64,000 bases of DNA from Desulfobacterales bacterium (lineage in GTDB: Bacteria > Desulfobacterota > Desulfobacteria > Desulfobacterales > JASJAZ01), in the NCBI GenBank assembly GCA_030066785.1, contig JASJAZ010000072.1:1-64000 (forward strand), written 5' to 3'. The translations under genes were made by a program, and so were the position numbers. This document shows positions 52,550-60,373 of this stretch, one piece after another (positions within the stretch are counted from its first letter, which is position 1; the number at the start of each line of letters is the position of its first letter). Under the pieces are notes generated by a model. It was given only the letters and a program-made list of their open reading frames with translations. It did not search any database and was not told the origin of the DNA.

Positions 52550-53035
52550 ATGGAAATTTTTTCGCTTAAATTTTGGATTTTTTTTCAAATGCTGGTCGAC
52601 GTATTTTTGGTAGTTATGGTGATTTATTTTTTAAGAAATATGCGAGCCGGCTGGCATCGCGAGGCGACAACGGCAGCATCAGAACGGATTATTACAATGC
52701 TGGAACCTCTATTAAATGAGGCCGATCGTACGACTCGGACCTTTACCAATCAATTGAATGAAAAGAAAAGCCTTATCCGTGATTTAAATGAAAAACTAGA
52801 TAGCCGCATCATTAGCTTGAATTTACTTTTAAATCGATCCGAAGCGTGGCTACAAGACCCATCACCTAAGATGGCGGTGGCGGCTAAAACCAATGTATGT
52901 GATCAACAGGAATCCATTATCCAGATGCATGCAAAGGGATTGAATGCCGCCACCATTGCTCGCAAGCTTTCCATGTCACAGGGTGAGGTGGATCTTGTGA
53001 TAAATCTGAAACAGAAATTTCAATCCATGCAATAG
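52550..53035 (+). CDS. DUF2802-like membrane-anchored coiled-coil protein
   Basis: The 161-residue protein has an N-terminal membrane helix (about 8-28, WIFFQMLVDVFLVVMVIYFL) and a helical coiled-coil middle (about 45-105, EPLLNEADRTTRTFTNQLNEKKSLIRDLNEKLDSR). A C-terminal helix-turn-helix-like segment ends it (IIQMHAKGLNAATIARKLSMSQGEVDLVINLKQKF). This is the layout of DUF2802, found in flagellar gene clusters of several phyla without a known function. Confidence 0.75.
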   Translation: MEIFSLKFWIFFQMLVDVFLVVMVIYFLRNMRAGWHREATTAASERIITMLEPLLNEADRTTRTFTNQLNEKKSLIRDLNEKLDSRIISLNLLLNRSEAWLQDPSPKMAVAAKTNVCDQQESIIQMHAKGLNAATIARKLSMSQGEVDLVINLKQKFQSMQ

Positions 53036-53109
53036 ATCATTACGGAGACGTGCATGCGATATCGAACGCATCGGTTTGATCCCACCTAATTCATTGGTAG
53101 ATAACCGCC

Positions 53110-54207
53110 ATGGTCGCCTTTGTCATATCCTCTTCTGAAATTATTCTGCAAAATTATCGGCAGGCAGAGTTTCAATTACCCTCTGCAGCGAAACAAACCA
53201 TGCTTGAGGCCAAGGTGCTGTCTGTGAAGCGGCCTGATTATGCTGAACTCTGGGTTCAGGGTCAAAAAGTGCGCGCTAAAACGTATGCGCCTTTACAGCG
53301 AGGCCAACAGATAAAGCTTGCCCTGACCAAGGCCGGCCGCCAACCAATATTTAAGCTGGTGTCAACCAACGGTTCGAACCATTCAGGCCTTCCAAACCAT
53401 AGTGCCGGTTTCATCGATGGATCCCAAATATTTGCTAAGCTGACCGCGGTCATGAATTATTTTAATGAACGATCAGATCCAAATGTGACCTCAGCATCTG
53501 TCAAACAGTTTATTGCTCGCATCCGGGCTATCGCCTGGCAATCAGAAGACGGCAACATTGACCACCTGAAATCCATGGTTAAAAACAGCGGGCTAATGTG
53601 GGAAAATAAACTGGCAAGATCGTTGACGGCGGCACAACAATTGTCGCTAAACCAGGTTGACCGGATGATTGCCGATGATTTGAAAGCATTGGCGCTAAAA
53701 ATCGGCCAAACGACAGGAACATCGGATAGCGTTCTTGGGCGTGGGCTGCAATCTTTTAGTGAGGCACTTGAAAATCTGCAAGTTCTAAACAAGCTAACCG
53801 CCGAAGAGTTTGGGCGCTACCTATTGCCGCTGCCGCTAGTGGAGAACACGGATTTTTCACTGGGGCAATTGCTGATCGATATCGGAACGCGTGCGAAAGC
53901 CCGCGCTGAAAGAGGTCCTGATTTGATTCGGTTGGCATTTCTGTTGGAGATGTCGAATCTTGGGAAAATTCGGGGTGATTTCACGGTTCAGCATCAGACC
54001 GTACAGGGTACTTTCGATGTAACCTGCAAAGATACGCAGACCCTTATGGTAAATAAGCGCAACGATTTAATCGCTAAGCTAAATGAACTGAATTTCAATC
54101 CCGGTGATATTCAGATTAATTTACTCTCTTCGGAAACGGACTTGGAGCAATCTTTTATTGACCAGATGACCATGCCGTCGGACAAGATGGTTAACATCGT
54201 CATATGA
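53110..54207 (+). CDS. Second FliK-like hook-length control protein
   Basis: The 365-residue protein begins with a beta-rich stretch (MLEAKVLSVKRPDYAELWVQGQKVRAKTY) and has a helical middle. It ends with a domain like the FliK C-terminus (about 275-350, GKIRGDFTVQHQTVQGTFDVTCKDTQTLMVNKRNDLIAKLNELNFNPGDIQINLLSSE). It lacks the Pro/Gln-rich spacer of the longer FliK at 33680. The next gene encodes an isolated FlhB C-terminal domain. The same pairing occurs in Bacillus as ylqG-ylqH, so the two probably work together. Whether it is a ruler, a switch or a cytoplasmic regulator cannot be told. Confidence 0.75.
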   Translation: MVAFVISSSEIILQNYRQAEFQLPSAAKQTMLEAKVLSVKRPDYAELWVQGQKVRAKTYAPLQRGQQIKLALTKAGRQPIFKLVSTNGSNHSGLPNHSAGFIDGSQIFAKLTAVMNYFNERSDPNVTSASVKQFIARIRAIAWQSEDGNIDHLKSMVKNSGLMWENKLARSLTAAQQLSLNQVDRMIADDLKALALKIGQTTGTSDSVLGRGLQSFSEALENLQVLNKLTAEEFGRYLLPLPLVENTDFSLGQLLIDIGTRAKARAERGPDLIRLAFLLEMSNLGKIRGDFTVQHQTVQGTFDVTCKDTQTLMVNKRNDLIAKLNELNFNPGDIQINLLSSETDLEQSFIDQMTMPSDKMVNIVI

Positions 54208-54320
54208 CAGGTTGGTTTTGATTTGCTAATGACAGCTAATCCCTGGTCTGTAAATGCTGGACTAACCGTTCTGAGCAGCACTGGCCGCAGCCGAACTTTA
54301 TTTAGCGCTAAGCCATAAAA

Positions 54321-54605
54321 ATGTCTGATTTTCCAAAATATCCTCGCAAAAAAGCGGTGGCATTACGCTATCAACCGCACAAAGATAGTGCTCCCAAGGT
54401 CACCGCCAAAGGTACCGGTCCGGTTGCCACCCGTATTATTGAACTCGCCCGCGAACACGGTATCCCCATAAAAGATGATCCCGATTTGATTGAAGTGCTG
54501 TCCAAATTGGATATCGATGACGCCATCCCCGCCAGCGTGTACGTGGTAGTCGCCGAATTATTGGCATTTGTATATTCCCTCAACCGGCAAAAACAACCTA
54601 GCTAG
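54321..54605 (+). CDS. Stand-alone FlhB C-terminal-domain protein (FlhX/YlqH-like)
   Basis: This 94-residue protein aligns with the part of FlhB after its cleavage site: KKAVALRYQPHKDSAPKVTAKGTGPVATRIIELAREHGIPIKDDPDLIEVLSKLDIDDAIPASVYVVVAELLAFVY. FlhB here reads LALAIRYD, then VVAKGAGNIAERIKDIANEQHIPV and FFMAVAELLAYVY. The NPTH motif and membrane helices are absent. In Helicobacter a similar protein (FlhX) can replace the cleaved FlhB fragment. It is placed after the second FliK-like gene. A 34-base palindrome spans the stop codon. Confidence 0.88.
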   Translation: MSDFPKYPRKKAVALRYQPHKDSAPKVTAKGTGPVATRIIELAREHGIPIKDDPDLIEVLSKLDIDDAIPASVYVVVAELLAFVYSLNRQKQPS

Positions 54606-54618
54606 GTAGTTTTTGCCG
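54585..54618 (+). terminator. 34-base palindrome over the end of the FlhB-domain gene
   Basis: CGGCAAAAAC at 54585-54594 pairs with GTTTTTGCCG at 54609-54618. Inside, after one A/A mismatch on each side, ACCTAG-CTAGGT is itself a palindrome. The stop TAG (54603-54605) is inside it. It probably terminates the transcript before the flgF promoter; being symmetric it could also be a protein site. Confidence 0.6.
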
Positions 54619-54783
54619 TGCCTGCTTCTTTTGCACCAAGATAAATTTATCCCATTTTAAGCGACAACATAAGGTGTTTGCTACAGCGAGACTGATCTAA
54701 TTATAACATATTGAAATAGTTATATTAAATATAAAATTTGCAACACCTAAATTTGGATTCGAATTTGAATAAAAATAAAATCT

Positions 54784-54799
54784 TGGCATTCTAATTGCT
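54784..54799 (+). promoter_or_regulatory. Sigma-54 promoter of the flgF operon
   Basis: TGGCAT-N5-TTGCT matches consensus with GG-N10-GC spacing, 42 bases before the flgF start. Confidence 0.82.
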
Positions 54800-54840
54800 A
54801 AGTCTTGGTATCAAATTAAACGGCAAAGGAGACTAAAGCA

Positions 54841-55518
54841 TTGCTACATCAGATGAGAATGCCGGTGACCGGCGCTAATCGACAAAGAATGAAATTCGAT
54901 ATGTTATCCAACCACCTGGTAAATTCCTCAACGGTTGGTTTTAAAGGCGACATCCTGACATTCGATGATGCCATGGGGATTCAGATGCACAATAATTTTA
55001 AACAAGGTGAACTGCAGCGTACCGGCAATGAGCTTGATGTAGCCCTTAACAGTAATGGTTTTTTTGCGGTGGAAACCCCTGCCGGTACCCGTTATACCCG
55101 CAATGGCAACTTTAAGTTAAGCGATGAAGGCATGTTGCTAACGCAATCTGGATATCCGGTGTTGGGTGACAGTGGACCCATTAACATTGAAGGTAACGAC
55201 ATTAAATTTAACGAGAATGGTGATGTCAATGTCGATGGCCAAATTGTTAATCGGCTAAGGGTTTCGACTTTCAAGTCACCGGATAAATTGCGCAAAGAAG
55301 GCAGTAACCTTTTTGCCTATGATGGTCCCGAAGGAGATGCATCTGAGCCCGAATGGGTTCAAATGGCCCAAGGGTATGTTGAAGCACCCAATGTCAAAAT
55401 GGTGGGAGAGATGACCAATATGGTGGAAACCGTGCGAATATTTGAGGCTTTTCAGAAACTTATGCAGACCTATGATGATATGGCCGGAAAAGTTATCAGC
55501 GAGGCCGGAAGGATATAG
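54841..55518 (+). CDS. flgF: Flagellar rod protein FlgF
   Basis: FlgF is a distal-side rod subunit. The 225-residue protein is read from a TTG at 54841, with AAAGGAG nine bases upstream. It has the axial N-terminal motif (MLSNHLVNSSTVGFKGDILTFDDAM), the FlgE/F/G-type middle (GNELDVALNSNGFFAVETPAGTRYTRNGNFKLSDEGML) and a C-terminal helix (EMTNMVETVRIFEAFQKLMQTYDDMAGKVI). It opens the flgF-G-A-H-I-J operon. Confidence 0.93.
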   Translation: MLHQMRMPVTGANRQRMKFDMLSNHLVNSSTVGFKGDILTFDDAMGIQMHNNFKQGELQRTGNELDVALNSNGFFAVETPAGTRYTRNGNFKLSDEGMLLTQSGYPVLGDSGPINIEGNDIKFNENGDVNVDGQIVNRLRVSTFKSPDKLRKEGSNLFAYDGPEGDASEPEWVQMAQGYVEAPNVKMVGEMTNMVETVRIFEAFQKLMQTYDDMAGKVISEAGRI

Positions 55519-55596
55519 TTTTATCCTTACCATCGGCCACTGACTTTCAGAATAAAACCAGAATAAAGATCAGAGTGGATTTGAGGAGGAAAACAT

Positions 55597-56379
55597 ATGC
55601 TCAGAGGATTATACACGGCGGCTTCCGGTATGGCATCCCAGCAAATGCTCATTGACGTTATTTCAAACAACATTGCTAATGCCAACACCACTGGATTTAA
55701 AAAAAGCCGATGCAATTTTCAGGACTTAATGTATCAGACGCTATCGGTGGCTGGCGCCACAACAGCCGGCGGGGGCCAGATACCGGTGGGCATTCAAACC
55801 GGCATGGGGGTTTCGGTGGCCGGGGTTCAAAAAGTTAACACCCAGGGTGATTATCAGCAAACCGGCAATGAATTGGACTTGGCCATCGAAGGCAAAGGAT
55901 TTTTCAGGGTGCAGACCGGTGATGAAGAACGATACACGCGAGCCGGTAACTTTACGGTCGACAGCGAAGGCTTTCTCACCACCGCCAATGGTGACCGCCT
56001 ACAGCCGGAAATATCTGTGCCGCAGGACACCGTCACGATTTCGGTTCAACCCAATGGAACCATGACCTTCTACGGCCCCGGCAGCCAGGAACTGGGTACC
56101 GCCGAAGTCGTTCTTTACAATTTCATGAACCCTGCCGGTTTATATGCGACCGGCCGCAATTTATTAAAGCAGACCGACGGCTCGGGTGATCCCATTGAAG
56201 GTACACCCGGCAGTGACGGATTCGGTACGATATCCAATACGTTTCTGGAGATGTCCAATGTCAGTATCGTCGAAGAAATGGTGGCCTTAATTGTGGCCCA
56301 ACGCGCCTATGAGGCCAGCTCCAAAGCCTTGCAGACCGCTGAAAATATTTTGCAAATGACCAATAACGCCAAACGCTAA
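55597..56379 (+). CDS. flgG: Flagellar distal rod protein FlgG
   Basis: FlgG forms the distal rod. The 260-residue protein starts MLRGLYTAASGMASQQMLIDVISNNIANANTTGFKKSRCNFQDLMYQTL and ends EEMVALIVAQRAYEASSKALQTAENILQMTNNAKR, both diagnostic. Length 260 is identical to E. coli FlgG. TGAGGAGG precedes the start. Confidence 0.97.
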   Translation: MLRGLYTAASGMASQQMLIDVISNNIANANTTGFKKSRCNFQDLMYQTLSVAGATTAGGGQIPVGIQTGMGVSVAGVQKVNTQGDYQQTGNELDLAIEGKGFFRVQTGDEERYTRAGNFTVDSEGFLTTANGDRLQPEISVPQDTVTISVQPNGTMTFYGPGSQELGTAEVVLYNFMNPAGLYATGRNLLKQTDGSGDPIEGTPGSDGFGTISNTFLEMSNVSIVEEMVALIVAQRAYEASSKALQTAENILQMTNNAKR

Positions 56380-56409
56380 GCCGCAAACTTTAGATATAGG
56401 AAAAATATC

Positions 56410-57447
56410 ATGCGATCTGATATTACGCACACAAATCGAAAGGAAGCTACCTTGATACTTGTTTGTCGGGCCATACGCTATTTGGCAGTGGCTTCGATCT
56501 GTAGTGGCTTCGTCTTAATTTTTAGCACTCTTGCCATTGCAACGGCAACAGCCCCGTCGCCAGAAGTAATTGTAGTCAAAGAATACATCCAAGTCCCGGA
56601 CGATCACATTAAACTTGCATCGATAGCTGACATCCAGGTGCCTGGCAGGGTCAAAGACAAAATTGGTCGCATTTCCCTGGGTACGGCACCCCGACCAGGG
56701 ATGGAAAAGATTCTGCCGGGCCATTGGGTGGCCTCTAAAATCCGATCGCGCAAATGGGTCGGTGAGACGGTTCAGGTTATTGTACCCCGGCAGGTCCATG
56801 TGACCCGTGCTAGTCAAACATTGACCGACGAGCGGTTACAAGCAATTTTTCAAGATTATATTCGTACCCAACTCAAAGATATTCAATTTAATATCAGCCG
56901 CTTTAAAGCGCGCGGAATGAAAACCTTGCCGGCCGGCGAGTTGAGCTATCAAATACAACCAACCCGCACAAAAAAAATCATGGGGCAGACAAATCTCGGC
57001 CTGTCTCTCGCTGTGAATGGGAAAGCGGTAGGTCGTTTATCATTGTCGGGCTGGGTGGATCGTTTTGAAAAAGTTGTTTGTGCGCAGCGCGATATAACCC
57101 GCGGCACCATCATATCGGCGGACGATTTGATCCTGGAGTCTGTTAACATCGCCAAAGCACCCATGGGTGTATACCATCGCCTTGAAGATGTGATTGGCAA
57201 GCGAACTCGCCGTGCCATACGGGTCAATTCGATCATTCGAGGACCGATGATGGAAACCCCACCGCTGATATTCAAAGGAGATCGCGTTAAGTTGGTGGCC
57301 AAAATCGGTGCCTTGACGGTCCGAACAATTGGAATTGCCAAGAATGAGGGCGGCAAGGGTGACCAGATTCGTGTGGTGAATATCAGTTCTAAAAAAACGG
57401 TCGTGGGCCGGGTCATGGATGCGGCTACGGTCGAGGTCGTATTTTAA
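56410..57447 (+). CDS. flgA: P-ring assembly chaperone FlgA
   Basis: FlgA is a periplasmic protein that helps FlgI form the P ring. The 345-residue product has an N-terminal export segment (about 24-48). Variable repeats follow, then a C-terminal SAF domain (VVCAQRDITRGTIISADDLILESVNIAKAPMGVYHRLEDVIGKRTRRAI, and GDRVKLVAKIGALTVRTIGIAKNEGGKGDQIRVVNISSKKTVVGRV). It is somewhat longer than E. coli FlgA because of the first half. It lies between flgG and flgH. Confidence 0.9.
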   Translation: MRSDITHTNRKEATLILVCRAIRYLAVASICSGFVLIFSTLAIATATAPSPEVIVVKEYIQVPDDHIKLASIADIQVPGRVKDKIGRISLGTAPRPGMEKILPGHWVASKIRSRKWVGETVQVIVPRQVHVTRASQTLTDERLQAIFQDYIRTQLKDIQFNISRFKARGMKTLPAGELSYQIQPTRTKKIMGQTNLGLSLAVNGKAVGRLSLSGWVDRFEKVVCAQRDITRGTIISADDLILESVNIAKAPMGVYHRLEDVIGKRTRRAIRVNSIIRGPMMETPPLIFKGDRVKLVAKIGALTVRTIGIAKNEGGKGDQIRVVNISSKKTVVGRVMDAATVEVVF

Positions 57448-57458
57448 GGAGGTTTAGC

Positions 57459-58196
57459 GTGAACAATCGTTTTATAAAACATACCAAGGGGATTCTGTTT
57501 GGCAGTCTTTTTGTAATTTTGCTTGGTTGCTCTTCATCAAGTCCGATGGTTCAACCTCAAAAACTGGCCGCTTCCAATCCTCCGCCATTTAAGCCTTTCT
57601 TGGCGATGCCGGTTCCGGCCGAAGGTTCTTTGTGGACGGACAATGGTGAATTATTATTTGTGGATAACAAAGCGCGTCGGGTGGGCGATACTATTACCAT
57701 TGATATTGTAGAGAATGCATCCTCGGAACTAAATGCCAATACTAAAGCTGATCGGTCTTCTTCTCTGGAAGCCAATATTGAAGAATTTTTGGGCTACATC
57801 CGTTACCTGGAAGAAAAGAACCGGCGCTTCAAGCGTGACAAGGATGGCAACCTGGTCGATTCTTTGTTCAAAGGCAGTTTGGAGAGCAAATTCAAGGGCG
57901 ATGCTAAAACTGACCGTGATGGGCGCGTGACAGCTTCCATCAGTGGTCGCGTGATTGAAGTGCTGCCCAACGGCAACCTGGTGATTCAAGGCCGCCGCGA
58001 GATGAAGGTTAATTTTGAGGTTCAGGTCATTACGGTGACCGGAATAGTGCGACCCAAGGATATTGATGTTGATAACCGCGTGAAATCGACTTTTCTGGCC
58101 GATGCCCGTGTCGAATATTTTGGCAAAGGTGTGCTGGCTGACAAACAAAAACCTGGTTGGGGAACTCAGGTGCTGGATAAAATCTGGCCGTTTTAA
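57459..58196 (+). CDS. flgH: Flagellar L-ring lipoprotein FlgH
   Basis: FlgH forms the L ring in the outer membrane. The 245-residue protein starts at a GTG with AAGGAGG upstream. It has a lipoprotein signal with lipobox LLGC (lipidated C24), then the conserved SLWTDNGELLFVDNKARRVGDTITIDIVENASSELNANTKADRSSS and ISGRVIEVLPNGNLVIQGRREMKVNFEVQVITVTGIVRP. The presence of flgH and flgI implies a two-membrane (diderm) envelope. Confidence 0.95.
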   Translation: MNNRFIKHTKGILFGSLFVILLGCSSSSPMVQPQKLAASNPPPFKPFLAMPVPAEGSLWTDNGELLFVDNKARRVGDTITIDIVENASSELNANTKADRSSSLEANIEEFLGYIRYLEEKNRRFKRDKDGNLVDSLFKGSLESKFKGDAKTDRDGRVTASISGRVIEVLPNGNLVIQGRREMKVNFEVQVITVTGIVRPKDIDVDNRVKSTFLADARVEYFGKGVLADKQKPGWGTQVLDKIWPF

Positions 58197-58218
58197 ATAT
58201 CGGGAGGAAATTAGACAG

Positions 58219-59364
58219 ATGCATCGGATATTCAATCGATTTGCTGCTCGTGTGACCATCGTGTGGATAATTGTTTTGATCATGCTGGCTCTGACCGGTT
58301 TCGGACAGTCGGCTGACGCTTCCCGCCTCAAGGACCTGGTATCCATCAAAGGTGTGCGTTCCAACCAACTGGTGGGATACGGTTTGGTGGTCGGTCTGGA
58401 AGGCTCCGGTGATAAAGCCGGAACTGAATTTACCATTCAGTCCCTGGTCAATATGTTGGAGCGTATGGGTATCAATGTTGATCAAGACGATGTCAAAGTG
58501 AAAAACGTGGCAGCTGTAATGGTTACGGCCAAAATGCCGCCGTTTGCGCGTGTTGGCAGCCGGATCGATGTCGTGGTGTCTTCCATCGGTGATGCCAAAA
58601 GCCTGTATGGCGGGACCCTGTTGATGACGCCCTTGAAAGGGGTTGACAATCGGATCTATGCGTTGGCGCAGGGACCTTTAGGTGTGGGCGGTATCGCGGC
58701 TAGTGGTGAAGCCGGCGGGGGTGTGAGTATCAATCACGCCCTGGTGGGCCGGATTGCCAAAGGAGCCAGTGTGGAACGTGAAATTCCGATAGATTTAAAC
58801 GGAAAAGATGCCATCACCCTCGCGTTGCATAATCCGGATTTTACCACCGCTATAAGAATGTCGGAAACAATCAATAAAGCCATCGGATCAGATTTTGCTC
58901 AGGCGATTGACTCGGCCACTCTGCAAGTCAAGGTGCCGGTGGAAATGCGTGATAATGTCACCCGCTTTATCGCTCAAATCGAACCGCTGGACGTGGTGCC
59001 GGATATGATTGCTAAAATTGTGGTCAACGAAAAAACCGGCACCGTCGTCATTGGTGAACATGTCCGTATTTCAACAGTGGCAGTATCACACGGTCTGTTG
59101 AGTATTTCGATCAAGGAAAATCAGAATGTTTCGCAACCCGGACCATATTCCGGATTTACCGATGCCGAGACGGTTGTAACCCAAGATACGGATATTCAAA
59201 TTTCAGCCGAAGAAAACAAAGTGTTAATTGTTCCCGGCGGCTCCACCATCGGTGAATTAGTGCGTGCCTTAAATGCCATCGGTGTGGGTCCCCGGGGATT
59301 AATCGCCATATTTCAAAGTATCAAGGCCGCAGGTGCCTTGCAGGCTGAAATTGAAATAATCTAA
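58219..59364 (+). CDS. flgI: Flagellar P-ring protein FlgI
   Basis: FlgI forms the P ring around the rod in the periplasm. The ATG at 58219, preceded by GGGAGGAA, gives 381 residues with a Sec signal peptide (cleavage after ADA near residue 34). The open frame upstream of it overlaps flgH and is not part of the gene. Conserved blocks include SRLKDLVSIKGVRSNQLVGYGLVVGLEGSGDK, VVSSIGDAKSLYGGTLLMTPL and the C-terminal LVRALNAIGVGPRGLIAIFQSIKAAGALQAEIEII. Confidence 0.96.
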   Translation: MHRIFNRFAARVTIVWIIVLIMLALTGFGQSADASRLKDLVSIKGVRSNQLVGYGLVVGLEGSGDKAGTEFTIQSLVNMLERMGINVDQDDVKVKNVAAVMVTAKMPPFARVGSRIDVVVSSIGDAKSLYGGTLLMTPLKGVDNRIYALAQGPLGVGGIAASGEAGGGVSINHALVGRIAKGASVEREIPIDLNGKDAITLALHNPDFTTAIRMSETINKAIGSDFAQAIDSATLQVKVPVEMRDNVTRFIAQIEPLDVVPDMIAKIVVNEKTGTVVIGEHVRISTVAVSHGLLSISIKENQNVSQPGPYSGFTDAETVVTQDTDIQISAEENKVLIVPGGSTIGELVRALNAIGVGPRGLIAIFQSIKAAGALQAEIEII

Positions 59365-59417
59365 CAGTGAACCGCCGAAAAACGTTACAGGTGTTATAAA
59401 CATCAAAGGATAACGAT

Positions 59418-59768
59418 ATGACCATTAATTCGATCAACTCCAATGTGCCCACAGGCACAACCAAAACCGTGGATCAAACCCAAAATGCCAAACTGCGCCA
59501 AGTCTGTGCTGATTTTGAGTCGGTATTTCTGAACTACATGTTACAGGCCATGCGCAGTACCCTGCCGGGCGATGATGTGTTCGGCAAAAGCTTTCAGAAA
59601 GATATGTACGAATCCATGTATTTTGAAAAAATCGCTGAAACCGTCTCGGGCAACAAGGGATTGGGTATTGGCGAGGCTTTGTACCGTCAGCTCAGCAGTT
59701 ATTTGCCCTCCACACAGATTATAGATGAGGCAGCAAAGAGTGTGGATATGAACAACTCCGAAGAATAA
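59418..59768 (+). CDS. flgJ: Rod-binding protein FlgJ, N-terminal domain only
   Basis: The 116-residue protein corresponds to the rod-capping N-terminal domain of FlgJ (CADFESVFLNYMLQAMRSTLPGDDVFGKSFQKDMYESMYFEKIAETVSGNKGLGIGEALYRQL). The peptidoglycan hydrolase domain of enterobacterial FlgJ is missing, as is common in Desulfobacterota; a separate muramidase must clear a path for the rod. No hydrolase gene is adjacent. Confidence 0.9.
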   Translation: MTINSINSNVPTGTTKTVDQTQNAKLRQVCADFESVFLNYMLQAMRSTLPGDDVFGKSFQKDMYESMYFEKIAETVSGNKGLGIGEALYRQLSSYLPSTQIIDEAAKSVDMNNSEE

Positions 59769-59815
59769 GGAAATAAGGGTACCATTGAACCTCCGATTTT
59801 CAGAATCGAAACATT

Positions 59816-59842
59816 ACAGAAGTCGGGATGATTTGCCGATAA
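59816..59842 (+). promoter_or_regulatory. Sigma-28 (FliA) promoter of flgN-flgK-flgL
   Basis: TACA at 59816-59819, 15 bases, then GCCGATAA at 59835-59842: the -10 is perfect and the -35 has one mismatch to TAAA. It lies 35 bases before flgN. Confidence 0.72.
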
Positions 59843-59876
59843 CTAGATAAGGAAGCGATTTACCGGGAGAATCATT

Positions 59877-60371
59877 ATGGATATTGTTACGGCCAAAATC
59901 GAAACATTATTTCAAGAAAAATTATTATTATATCAGGATTTGCTGGAAGTCTTGAAACAGGAAGCCGCCTGTCTGGGCGAGGTGGATGTGGACAGGTTAT
60001 GGCAGTTTTCCAAAGCCAAACAGGACTTGGCCGTTCGTATTGACGAAATTCGCCATCAGATTTTAGCGGTTTTAACCGACGCTTCGATTGAACATGGCAT
60101 GGACACGTCCTCTTTTAACGTTTCCAAAATTATGACCCTGTTATCGGCCCCGCTATATCAAACCTTGCGCCGTTTCAATATGTCGCTAATGACACTCAAA
60201 GATGAAATTCAGACCCTGGCAGCCCAAAATAAACGGTTTGTGGAAGATTATTTAAAAATATTAGATGATTTGATGGGAATTATTACGGCCACTGATCAGA
60301 ATGATCCGGTATACGCCGCAACTTCGCATACCGATCGGCGCGCAAACCTTTTACTGCACACCGAGGTTTAG
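59877..60371 (+). CDS. flgN: Flagellar export chaperone FlgN
   Basis: FlgN is the cytoplasmic chaperone for the hook-filament junction proteins FlgK and FlgL, whose genes follow directly. The 164-residue product is all-helical, with the FlgN-type N-terminus (IETLFQEKLLLYQDLLEVLKQEAACLGEVDVDRLWQFSKAKQDLAVRIDEIRHQIL). The family is divergent, so position supports the call. The usual flgM before it is absent. Confidence 0.85.
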   Translation: MDIVTAKIETLFQEKLLLYQDLLEVLKQEAACLGEVDVDRLWQFSKAKQDLAVRIDEIRHQILAVLTDASIEHGMDTSSFNVSKIMTLLSAPLYQTLRRFNMSLMTLKDEIQTLAAQNKRFVEDYLKILDDLMGIITATDQNDPVYAATSHTDRRANLLLHTEV

Positions 60372-60373
60372 CT

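Noticed and set aside
58102-58218. 39-codon upstream extension of flgI
   Set aside because: Overlaps the end of flgH; the ATG at 58219 has a good ribosome binding site and begins a proper signal peptide.
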